Shown here piece by piece: positions 7,813 through 14,343 of a stretch of 16,216 nt of DNA. Every line of letters begins with the position of its first letter. Positions within the stretch are counted from its first letter, which is position 1. The stretch comes from an uncultured Bacilli bacterium (GTDB lineage Bacteria > Bacillota_I > Bacilli_A > RF39 > UBA660): positions 1 to 16,216 of the forward strand of contig CALVJC010000036.1 of NCBI GenBank assembly GCA_944331945.1. Reading direction: 5' to 3'. The notes beneath the pieces are model-generated. The model made no database searches, was not told the origin of the DNA, and saw only the letters and a list, made by a program, of their open reading frames with translations. The position numbers were made by a program, and so were the translations under genes.

Positions 7813-7841
7813 ATTTTACTACAAAAAAGAAGCACTCGCAA
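7813..7841 (-). promoter_or_regulatory. Predicted frr promoter
   Basis: TTGCGA (7841-7836), a 17-nt spacer and TAAAAT (7818-7813). The transcript would start near 7806 with only about 15 nt before the frr ATG at 7790. Confidence 0.5.
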
Positions 7842-7853
7842 GGACATTTGACA

Positions 7854-9216
7854 TTAAGCGACTCTTTCCCACATGTATACTGTTATATAGGGATCCATGG
7901 TACTAAACTCTTCCCCTTGGCCAACCGTAGAAGTCGTACCACTTTTCCCAGAAAAAGTACTTTTTACTGTACCTGCTGCAGTGACGCTATGGGTATGGGA
8001 GCCTGAGGAAGCGATAGAAAGCGCTGGAATAGTAATACTAACATTTTCCCATGTACCACCAATATTACCACTACTAGAATAAAATCCTCCTGAGCCACTT
8101 ACATTGCTTCTATTTGGCTCATAAACGCCATAGGAACCCCAGCGAATCGTAGAGCTGCTAACCGTAATAGGATTCGTCAATGTTCGAGAGGTTGTCCTGT
8201 GCGTATGAGCTCCACCACTCGCGGTGGTTACTGCTGTTCCAGTAAAGGCACTACTAACCGAACCAGATGGGGTAAATGTATGACTATGAGCCGGTAAGTT
8301 ATTGGTTACTAACGTTGCATTTTTACTTCCGCCTGTTTGTTCTACCGTCTGATAATCACTATCAGATTCATCGACTCCTACTAAAGTCTTCCCTTCTGCA
8401 TATCTTTCCCAGGTCCCTCCAAACAATTCTCCAGGATTACTATCCGACGTCGAGATATAAATACTTCCGACTGGATATCGATCTAATATTACTTTGTTTA
8501 AGGCTTTATCTACATAGGCTTGTAATTCTTCACTACTCATTTGGGTCATTCCATTTTCCGTCGTCACTACTGTATCTCCAAAAGCGATCTTTCCTTCTTC
8601 GATGGCATCTGTACTAGTAGCGATCACCCGTAGTTTTACCGAGAAAATTTGATTGGAGCTGATATCTGCGCCTTCTTGTATCCAAAATCGTAGACTATAT
8701 TGATGGGTGGTATCACCATTAATAATTTTGCTAGCTACGACTCGAAAAGGATTTACCCCAAAATCAGATACTCTCCCTACCGTTTCTTCTCCATCGACGA
8801 TTAGTTGATACATCACCTTCGTATCATCCATTCGATTGATTTCATCATCAATAGGAACATCATCTAAATATAAGATATAGCCACAAGGACTGCTATCCTC
8901 ATTGATCACAGAAAAAGTATAAGGTTGGGTCTATTTTCCTTCTTCATCGCTCATAGGCGCACTATTTTCCAGAGTTATATCTTCACTGGTAGAAGATTCA
9001 TCTAATTTTAAGGTAAATCCTTTTACTTTTAAACTAAACGTCCTTTCTCCTTGCAAAGTACTAAAAAGATAAGCATAGGACTGCTGTACCAAAATAACTA
9101 TTGCTAATAATATCACTAAATTAATGGTTATTATGATTAACTTAAATTTAGCATTACTATTATCCTTACTTGTTTTTAATGGCCCCCTCGGTTAACTTCT
9201 GGTTATCTTCTCTCAT
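7854..9216 (-). pseudogene. Broken membrane-anchored surface protein with a phage tail-collar-like C-terminal domain
   Basis: The intact ancestor would be about 450 residues: a short basic cytoplasmic N-terminus (MREDNQKLTEGAIKNK), one hydrophobic anchor (IIITINLVILLAIVILV), an extracellular beta-rich domain (SDEEGK..TQPYTFSVINED, then CGYILYLDD) and a collar-like domain (YPVGSIYIST, ELFGGTWERYAEGKTLVGVD, LPAHSHTF, MDPYITVYMWER). Two lesions interrupt it. After residue 16 the frame hits TAA (9168-9166); removing one base there restores the frame into DNSNAKFKLIIIT. Then an in-frame TAG (8933-8931) splits DEEGK from TQPYTF, and the frame stays open on both sides. The start (ATG 9216) has AGGAGG (9228-9223) 6 nt upstream. 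A near-consensus promoter remains. The longest surviving pieces are 9116-8931 and 8909-7854. Alternatives are assembly errors or a phase-variable gene. Confidence 0.72.
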
Positions 9217-9298
9217 ATACTTCCTCCTCATTGTGTGTAGAGTGACGAATTATTTTACCCTAATCCTTTCATGCGCTCTATTCTCTATCTTATCATTT

Positions 9299-9328
9299 AT
9301 TATACCTCATACCTTCTCTTTTTTTCAA
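9299..9328 (-). promoter_or_regulatory. Predicted promoter of the collar-domain surface pseudogene
   Basis: TTGAAA (9328-9323), an 18-nt spacer and a perfect TATAAT (9304-9299). The leader would be about 75 nt. The signal is intact although the gene behind it is not, which suggests recent inactivation. Confidence 0.6.
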
Positions 9329-9351
9329 CTGTAAATCTTTCGGAACACTGA

Positions 9352-10491
9352 TTACCTGCTTATCTTTTCCTTTTCCCCTTGATACTCCTTTAAAAAGTTT
9401 TCGCGATATTCTAATAGTTTATCTTCTTTGATCGCCTGTCTTAAGTCTTCTGTCAAACGAGTTAAAAAGCGAATATTATGAATGGATAAAAGACGCCCTC
9501 CAAACATTTCATCGGCTAAAATCAAATGACGAATATAAGCTTTGGTATAGTGCTTGCAGGCATAACAATCACAACCTTCTTCTAAGGGAGTAAAATCTTC
9601 TTTGAATTTGGCATTTTTTAAAGTGATTTTTCCTTGGCGCGTAAACGCTTGACCATGGCGAGCAATTCTGGTTGGTAAGACACAGTCAAAAATATCGATT
9701 CCCCGAATCACACCTTCGATGATATCAATGGGATCCCCTACTCCCATTAAGTAACGAACTTTATCTTCTGGTAAATAACGAACGCCATCTTCAATCATTT
9801 TATACATTACTGGTTTGCTTTCTCCGACACTGGTTCCTCCAATGCTATAACCATCAAAATCCATTTTTACGGTTTCTTTGCAACTGTATTCTCTTAAATC
9901 CTGAAATTCTCCTCCTTGGACAATGCCAAATAAAGCTTGATTGGGGTTGTTATGAACTTCCTTGCCTCTTTTGGCCCATCGAAGGGTACGATCCACTGAT
10001 TCTTTCATATAATCATAACTAACGGGATAAGGAGGACACTCATCAAAACTCATGGCAATGTCACTATCTAATTTATTTTGAATTTCTATCGAAAGTTCTG
10101 GAGTCAAAAAAAGAGAAGAACCATCCAAATGGCTTTTAAAATGAACCCCTTCTTCGACAATGTCCTTGTCCTTATTTTTAGCAAGAGAAAAGACTTGAAA
10201 ACCACCACTATCGGTTAGAATGGGACCATCATAATTCATAAATTTGTGAAGTCCTCCCGCTTTGGCGATTAAATCTTCTCCAGGACGAAGCCATAAATGG
10301 TAAGTGTTCGCTAAGACAATACCACTGTGAGCTTCTTTTAACTCTTCGGGACTAACTCCTTTTACTGTCGCTTTCGTTCCCACGGGCATAAACATCGGCG
10401 TATCAAAAGTTCCATAGTTCGTTTTTAATTTTCCTAGTCTTGCTTTGGTATCTTTTTCTTTCTTTTCTAAGGTATATTTTATTTTTGGCAT
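9352..10491 (-). CDS. tgt: tRNA-guanine transglycosylase
   Basis: Swaps guanine for a queuine precursor (preQ1 in bacteria) at the wobble position of GUN-anticodon tRNAs, a step of queuosine synthesis. The 379 residues begin MPKIKYTLEKKEKDTKARLG, close to the usual 380. Key residues are present: D94 in TDSGGFQ (general base), D150 in SFDECPPYP, D269 in IFDCVLPTR (nucleophile), and the zinc ligands C307, C309, C312 and H338. The frame is open 13 codons further up, but the predicted promoter (10520-10548) covers that part and GAGGGAG sits just before the ATG at 10491, so the shorter start is preferred. No other queuosine genes are in view. Confidence 0.95.
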   Translation of the reverse strand: MPKIKYTLEKKEKDTKARLGKLKTNYGTFDTPMFMPVGTKATVKGVSPEELKEAHSGIVLANTYHLWLRPGEDLIAKAGGLHKFMNYDGPILTDSGGFQVFSLAKNKDKDIVEEGVHFKSHLDGSSLFLTPELSIEIQNKLDSDIAMSFDECPPYPVSYDYMKESVDRTLRWAKRGKEVHNNPNQALFGIVQGGEFQDLREYSCKETVKMDFDGYSIGGTSVGESKPVMYKMIEDGVRYLPEDKVRYLMGVGDPIDIIEGVIRGIDIFDCVLPTRIARHGQAFTRQGKITLKNAKFKEDFTPLEEGCDCYACKHYTKAYIRHLILADEMFGGRLLSIHNIRFLTRLTEDLRQAIKEDKLLEYRENFLKEYQGEKEKISR

Positions 10492-10519
10492 TTTTCTCCC
10501 TCTTTCTTTTCTGTTGTTT

Positions 10520-10548
10520 ATTTTAATCAATTTCTAGGGCTTTTTCAA
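10520..10548 (-). promoter_or_regulatory. Predicted tgt promoter
   Basis: TTGAAA (10548-10543), a 17-nt spacer and TAAAAT (10525-10520). It lies between the terminator of the upstream operon and the tgt start, so tgt is a separate transcription unit. Confidence 0.6.
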
Positions 10549-10578
10549 GTCAATTGTTTTGTTCTTTTTTATTAAGAG

Positions 10579-10606
10579 AAAAAAGCTATCTATTTTGATA
10601 ACTTTT
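10579..10606 (-). terminator. Terminator of the trmD operon
   Basis: On the minus strand AAAAGTTATC (10606-10597) pairs with GATAGCTTTT (10590-10581), one G-U wobble, followed by a run of six T ending at 10579. The TAG stop of the last gene (10588-10586) lies in the 3' arm. Confidence 0.8.
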
Positions 10607-11263
10607 TTTCTTCTGTAATGTTTTCGATAAAGCTTCTCTATTCATTGGCGTCATTTTTTCTATCGCCATACTACTTAAGAAATCTCCACTACTATAAACT
10701 AATTGTTGTTCTTTTTCTTCAGTTAAATAAAGTAGTTCTTCTTTTAGGGGGTGAGGATGGGCATTTAATATGGCATCCATATTTTCTAAAAGATACGAAA
10801 GATCTTGTTCCTGTGCTAACTTTCCTAATTGATTCTTGGAATAAACAAAAGAGCTGTAATAATAGCGGTCGTAGTGTAGATCATCCCTACTTTCCGCTTC
10901 TAGAAAACTAAAACGATACATTTCTTCTTGTTCTTGCCACTCCACTTGTTTCCATTTTAGTTGTTGTTTTTCTCCTAAAGTAAGAGTTAATTGTTCCAAA
11001 CAGGGAGCAGAACTCTTTTTTTCTTTTTTTAAGAGAGCTTCAATACTACTATCTTTTTTCTTTAAAATATCTGCTGTAGCCGTTATTTCTTCCTGTTTTG
11101 ATGCATAGTCTGCTTGAACATGATAGCCTAGACCCACTGGAGTATGACAAATTCTTTGATAATGCATTTTTTCTAAAAAGCTTCCCAGTACTTTATTGGT
11201 AATACCATTTTCATAATAAGTATCCTGATTAAATAATATTTCGGTAAGTGTCTCTTTTTCCAT
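10586..11263 (-). CDS. Unrecognised 225-residue protein, last gene of the trmD operon
   Basis: I do not recognise a family. The protein is hydrophilic, rich in Glu, Lys, Gln and Leu, with no signal peptide or membrane segment. It has scattered Tyr clusters (DRYYYSSFVYSKNQ near 132-145) and mixed alpha/beta character. Its ATG shares one base with the stop codon of the preceding gene (TAATG), so the two are probably translated in a coupled way and may act together. It ends inside the operon terminator. Being last in an operon with rimM and trmD could point to a link with RNA or the ribosome, but nothing in the sequence shows it. Confidence 0.7.
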   Translation of the reverse strand: MEKETLTEILFNQDTYYENGITNKVLGSFLEKMHYQRICHTPVGLGYHVQADYASKQEEITATADILKKKDSSIEALLKKEKKSSAPCLEQLTLTLGEKQQLKWKQVEWQEQEEMYRFSFLEAESRDDLHYDRYYYSSFVYSKNQLGKLAQEQDLSYLLENMDAILNAHPHPLKEELLYLTEEKEQQLVYSSGDFLSSMAIEKMTPMNREALSKTLQKKKSYQNR

Positions 11264-11691
11264 TATTTACTTCTCCTATTCTCTATTTCATTTTTATATC
11301 TTTCAAAAGCTTTGGCTTCGAGTAATAAAAGCTTCTGTTCCGCACTCTTCTTTAATTGACTTAATTGTTTGGCCATTTCATCTAATTGTTTTTCATTCAG
11401 ATAGGCTTTATATTTATTTTTAATTAATTGTCTAAAATATTCTATTTTATCCAAAGCTTCATGATAAGAAACCCCAGTATCATCATCTGTTTGGAGATAG
11501 AAAAGGAGCATTTGTAATAGTTTGCGATACTTTTTTTGCACTCTTCTTTTTATAAATTGTTTTTGAATATAATTATCATAAATTTCTAGTTTCGTAATTC
11601 CTTTTTTGGTTGTATGAATCGTTAGTTTTTCTCCAAAGGTAATTTTTCCTTGATAAGAATGACTTTCTTTTTGAAAATGATATTTTTCCAT
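11263..11691 (-). CDS. Unrecognised 142-residue basic helical protein
   Basis: Starts MEKYHFQKES. An N-terminal segment with short beta-like strands (KITFGEKLTIHTTKKGITKLEIYD) is followed by a long Lys-rich helical region ending in a likely coiled coil (about 95-140). No membrane segment is seen. The frame is open up to 11760 inside trmD, but AAAGGGGGA overlaps the end of trmD about 10 nt before the ATG at 11691, and that start leaves only 5 nt after the trmD stop, so 11691 is chosen. It overlaps the next gene by one base. The basic charge would suit nucleic-acid or ribosome contact; that is speculation. Confidence 0.68.
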   Translation of the reverse strand: MEKYHFQKESHSYQGKITFGEKLTIHTTKKGITKLEIYDNYIQKQFIKRRVQKKYRKLLQMLLFYLQTDDDTGVSYHEALDKIEYFRQLIKNKYKAYLNEKQLDEMAKQLSQLKKSAEQKLLLLEAKAFERYKNEIENRRSK

Positions 11692-11696
11692 CTTTT

Positions 11697-12362
11697 TTAA
11701 TCCCCCTTTAAGTCTGGTCTCATTTCTTTTGTCTTTTTTAGAGCCATTTCTTCTCGCCATTTTTTAATTTTGGCATGATCTCCTGATAATAATACTTCTG
11801 GTACTTGATAGCCAGCATATTCTCGAGGTTTGGTATAGGTTGGATAATCTAGGAGTCCTTCATAAAAAGAATCTTGTTGGTAGCTTTCTTCTTTGATAAC
11901 ACCAGGCAGAAGTCTCGTAATAGAGTCGACTAAAACCATACTAGGGATTTCTCCTCCGGTTAAGACGTAGTCTCCAATGGAAATTTCTTCATCACATAAA
12001 TAACGAATTCGCTCATCAAAGCCTTCATAATGGCCGCAGATTAAAATCAAGTGTTTTTTTCGTGAGAGCCGTTTTGCATCTTGTTCTTGATAGGTTTTGC
12101 CGGAAGGAGTTAAAAGAATGACGGTACTATCTTCGGTTTTTAAGTGGTTGACGCAATCAAAGATCGGTTGACAACATAAAACCATACCACTCCCACCACC
12201 ATAAGGGGTATCATCGACTTTTTTATGTGGATCCTTGGAATAGTCTCGAAAGTTATGAAGTTCAATGTCTACTTTTCCTTCTTCCCTCGCTCTTTTGATG
12301 ATCGACTCTTCAAAAACGCCAGCGAACATTTCTGGAAATAAGGTTAAAATATCAATTTTCAT
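11697..12362 (-). CDS. trmD: tRNA (guanine-N1)-methyltransferase
   Basis: Methylates G37 next to the anticodon of tRNAs reading CUN, CCN and CGG, using S-adenosylmethionine; this prevents +1 frameshifting. The 221 residues show the SPOUT trefoil-knot signatures CGHYEGFDER (109-118) and SIGDYVLTGGE (128-138), DTPYGGGSGMV near 51-61, and D172 in LLDYPTYTKP, the position of the catalytic Asp. It is slightly shorter than typical (about 240) at the C-terminus. The start at 12362 (MKIDILTLFPEMF) fits the family; the frame extends four codons further into rimM. It overlaps rimM by 11 nt. The usual downstream rplS is missing. Confidence 0.95.
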   Translation of the reverse strand: MKIDILTLFPEMFAGVFEESIIKRAREEGKVDIELHNFRDYSKDPHKKVDDTPYGGGSGMVLCCQPIFDCVNHLKTEDSTVILLTPSGKTYQEQDAKRLSRKKHLILICGHYEGFDERIRYLCDEEISIGDYVLTGGEIPSMVLVDSITRLLPGVIKEESYQQDSFYEGLLDYPTYTKPREYAGYQVPEVLLSGDHAKIKKWREEMALKKTKEMRPDLKGD

Positions 12363-12861
12363 GGAAACCACCACACTTCGAAAGTAACTTTACGGTTATT
12401 GTTTTTTTCTCTTTATCTATTTTTTCAATAAAATCTTTATGTTTCGGTAATAATACTTCTTTTCCTTCGATTTCTAAACGTAAAATTTTATAATCTTTTC
12501 CTGTTGTTTCTATTTCTTTTATTAAACCGACTTTCCCATCGCTTGTCAAGACTTTATAGGTTAGAAGTTCAAAGTCATAGATCTCAGTTGAATTATTTTT
12601 TATTTCGGAAATATCTTTTTTTACCACTTTATTTTTTAAGAATAGAACTTGATTGATATCGGTTAAGTTTTTAAAGGTTACCATGTCATAGTTTTTATGG
12701 CGACGATAACTGGTAATTTCATAAGAGATTCCATCAATGATTAGATGATTACCCTCCTGAAAGATAGCTTTTTTTTCTTGCTCAGAGAGCGAAGATAAAA
12801 TGCGCAGTTCTCCTTTGATTCCATGGGTATTTACAATTTTTCCAACGGTAATGAAATTCAT
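12352..12861 (-). CDS. rimM: Ribosome maturation factor RimM
   Basis: Helps assemble the head of the 30S subunit by binding S19. The 169 residues open with the typical VGKIVNTHGIKGELRI and contain an N-terminal beta-barrel (about 1-85) and a C-terminal PRC barrel (about 95-160, with VLLPKHKDFIEKID and ITVKLL). Length is normal. The ATG overlaps the preceding methyltransferase TGA by 4 nt, and its own end overlaps trmD, so rimM and trmD are translationally linked. The usual rpsP and KH-domain gene upstream are replaced here by a methyltransferase gene. Confidence 0.93.
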   Translation of the reverse strand: MNFITVGKIVNTHGIKGELRILSSLSEQEKKAIFQEGNHLIIDGISYEITSYRRHKNYDMVTFKNLTDINQVLFLKNKVVKKDISEIKNNSTEIYDFELLTYKVLTSDGKVGLIKEIETTGKDYKILRLEIEGKEVLLPKHKDFIEKIDKEKKTITVKLLSKCGGFHEN

Positions 12862-13595
12862 CCTCTTCGCCTCATTTCATAAAGAATAATACTGGTCGCA
12901 ATCGCCACGTTTAGACTTTCGACTTCGCCATTCATCGGAATATAAATGTTTTTATCGCTTTTTTCTAAGTATTTGGGATTCACCCCATTGCCTTCATTTC
13001 CCATAATAAGAGCGAAACGTTCTTTTTCTTCTTCTTTTAAGGTTTCTACTTCTACTCCATATTCCACTCGGGTAGCAAAAATAGGAATTTCTAATCCTTT
13101 CAAGATAGGAATTAGTTTGTCAATGGGAAAGGAAATAATAGGAACATGAAATAACATTCCTTGGGTGGAGCGAATCACTTTGGGGTTATAAAGATCAACA
13201 CAGCCATCTCCTAGGATAATGGTATCAATGTCAAAAGCGACCGCACTACGAATAATGGTCCCAAGATTTCCTGGATCTTGAATTTCATCTAAGACTAAAA
13301 TGCGACTACCAATGGTAGTATCATCCATCTTGCGACAAAGGCCCATGACTTTTTGAGGAGTATCTACGGTGCTAATTCTTTTGATGACTTCATAGGAAAC
13401 GACTGTTTTTGGAACATCAAGAGGCATTAATTCTTCTTCACAAAGGATAATCTCTTTTAAGAAACCATGTTTATAGGCTTCTAACACCAAATGTCTTCCT
13501 TCCACTAAAAATTCATTGTTTTCATCTCGATATTTTTTTTGTTGTAAAGAACGATAATATTTTACTTTTGCATTGTCTAAACTTTTAATGGTCAT
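12858..13595 (-). CDS. SpoU/TrmH-family RNA 2'-O-methyltransferase
   Basis: An S-adenosylmethionine-dependent RNA ribose methyltransferase of the SPOUT superfamily. The N-terminal part (about 1-85: NAKVKYYRSLQQKKYRDENNEF-like, FLVEGRHLV) is the substrate-binding domain of RlmB/YsgA-type enzymes. The three catalytic motifs are clear: DPGNLGTIIRSA (107-118, with N110 and R116), IMGNEGNGV (197-205) and the SLNVAIA segment (227-233). At 245 residues it is full length. Target (23S rRNA or tRNA) cannot be told from sequence alone. It overlaps the upstream peptidase gene and rimM by 4 nt each (ATGA), deep inside an RNA-modification operon, and elsewhere this enzyme type often sits near pheST; here it is several kb away. 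Confidence 0.9.
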   Translation of the reverse strand: MTIKSLDNAKVKYYRSLQQKKYRDENNEFLVEGRHLVLEAYKHGFLKEIILCEEELMPLDVPKTVVSYEVIKRISTVDTPQKVMGLCRKMDDTTIGSRILVLDEIQDPGNLGTIIRSAVAFDIDTIILGDGCVDLYNPKVIRSTQGMLFHVPIISFPIDKLIPILKGLEIPIFATRVEYGVEVETLKEEEKERFALIMGNEGNGVNPKYLEKSDKNIYIPMNGEVESLNVAIATSIILYEMRRRG

Positions 13596-14245
13596 ACTTC
13601 TTCGTCTCCTATTTCATTGGTTAATTTTCGATATTTCTTATAATCTTGACAATTTTCTCCTACGACTTCCCAAAAACGTTTGGAATGATTCGCTTCTACC
13701 AAATGACTTAGTTCATGCATAATCACATAATCAAGGCAATGAATGTCTTTGGTTATCAACTCCAGATTTAAGGTAATCACATGCGTCTTGGTATTACATA
13801 CACCCCAACGACTTTTCATTTTACGAATACGTAAAGTCGGATGAGGTATTTTGCGAGAAAAGTTTTGGTAGCAGGTTTCTAAGTGCTCTTGAAACAAGGA
13901 TAAGGCTTGTTTCTTTTTCCATTTCTCTAAATCAAAATCATGACTTAAAAAAACTTTATCTTCTCCTAAAGAGAAATCACAAAATTCGGTATAAATGAGA
14001 TCATATTTTTTTCCTAAGAAATAAAACTTATCTTCTCTTGCTTTTTTCCGTTTCATGCGTTCTATCATTTTGATAATGTTTTGAGCATTTTTTTGAATAA
14101 TTTCTTCGATTTGTTTATCACTTGTGAAAGTGTGACAGGTTACATGAATGGATAAATCTTCTTTTACTCTGATGTATAAATTTTTGGTAGTTCGTTTCTT
14201 TTCAATTATTACAGGATAAGTTGTGCCATCAATTTCTAGTTTCAT
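13592..14245 (-). CDS. YgjP/WrpP-like M48-type metallopeptidase
   Basis: A cytoplasmic zinc-peptidase-like protein of the YgjP (DUF45) group; the family's physiological substrate is not well defined. The 217 residues begin with a beta-rich N-terminus (KLEIDGTTYPVIIEKKRTTKNL in outline), then KSRWGVC (144-150), a hallmark of the group, then the zinc site H177-E-L-S-H181 with a further H187. There is no signal peptide. It is the first gene of the six-gene operon. The ribosome site is a weak GAAGAG. A TACAAT -10 (14268-14263) is visible upstream with no good -35, so the promoter is uncertain. It overlaps the methyltransferase by 4 nt. Confidence 0.88.
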   Translation of the reverse strand: MKLEIDGTTYPVIIEKKRTTKNLYIRVKEDLSIHVTCHTFTSDKQIEEIIQKNAQNIIKMIERMKRKKAREDKFYFLGKKYDLIYTEFCDFSLGEDKVFLSHDFDLEKWKKKQALSLFQEHLETCYQNFSRKIPHPTLRIRKMKSRWGVCNTKTHVITLNLELITKDIHCLDYVIMHELSHLVEANHSKRFWEVVGENCQDYKKYRKLTNEIGDEEV

Positions 14246-14319
14246 TTCTCTTCACCATTTTTATTGTACACTGAAATAGGGAAAAAAGAAAGATGATGGA
14301 TAAAACTAGACATTAAGAA

Positions 14320-14343
14320 AAAGTCATGGTGTCCATGACTTTA
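14320..14343 (-). terminator. Terminator of the DUF285 surface-protein gene
   Basis: On the minus strand a perfect 10-bp stem, AAAGTCATGG with CCATGACTTT (14342-14333 and 14329-14320), a 3-nt loop and then TTTTCTT. The gene's TAA stop (14343-14341) overlaps the foot of the stem. It insulates the YgjP operon from the surface gene. Confidence 0.85.

Noticed and set aside
7854..8909. Tail-collar-like domain as a sign of a prophage
   Set aside because: No other phage genes, integrase or attachment sites are near, and the intact protein would have its own membrane anchor, which fits a cell surface protein.
8931..8933. TAG recoded as a sense codon in this organism
   Set aside because: TAG is used as the stop of the gene ending at 10586, directly within its terminator, and the other intact genes contain no internal TAG.
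9155..9180. Programmed +1 frameshift at AAG TAA G
   Set aside because: Lys-tRNA would re-pair poorly after the slip, no internal ribosome-like stimulator is evident, and the same gene has a second lesion downstream.
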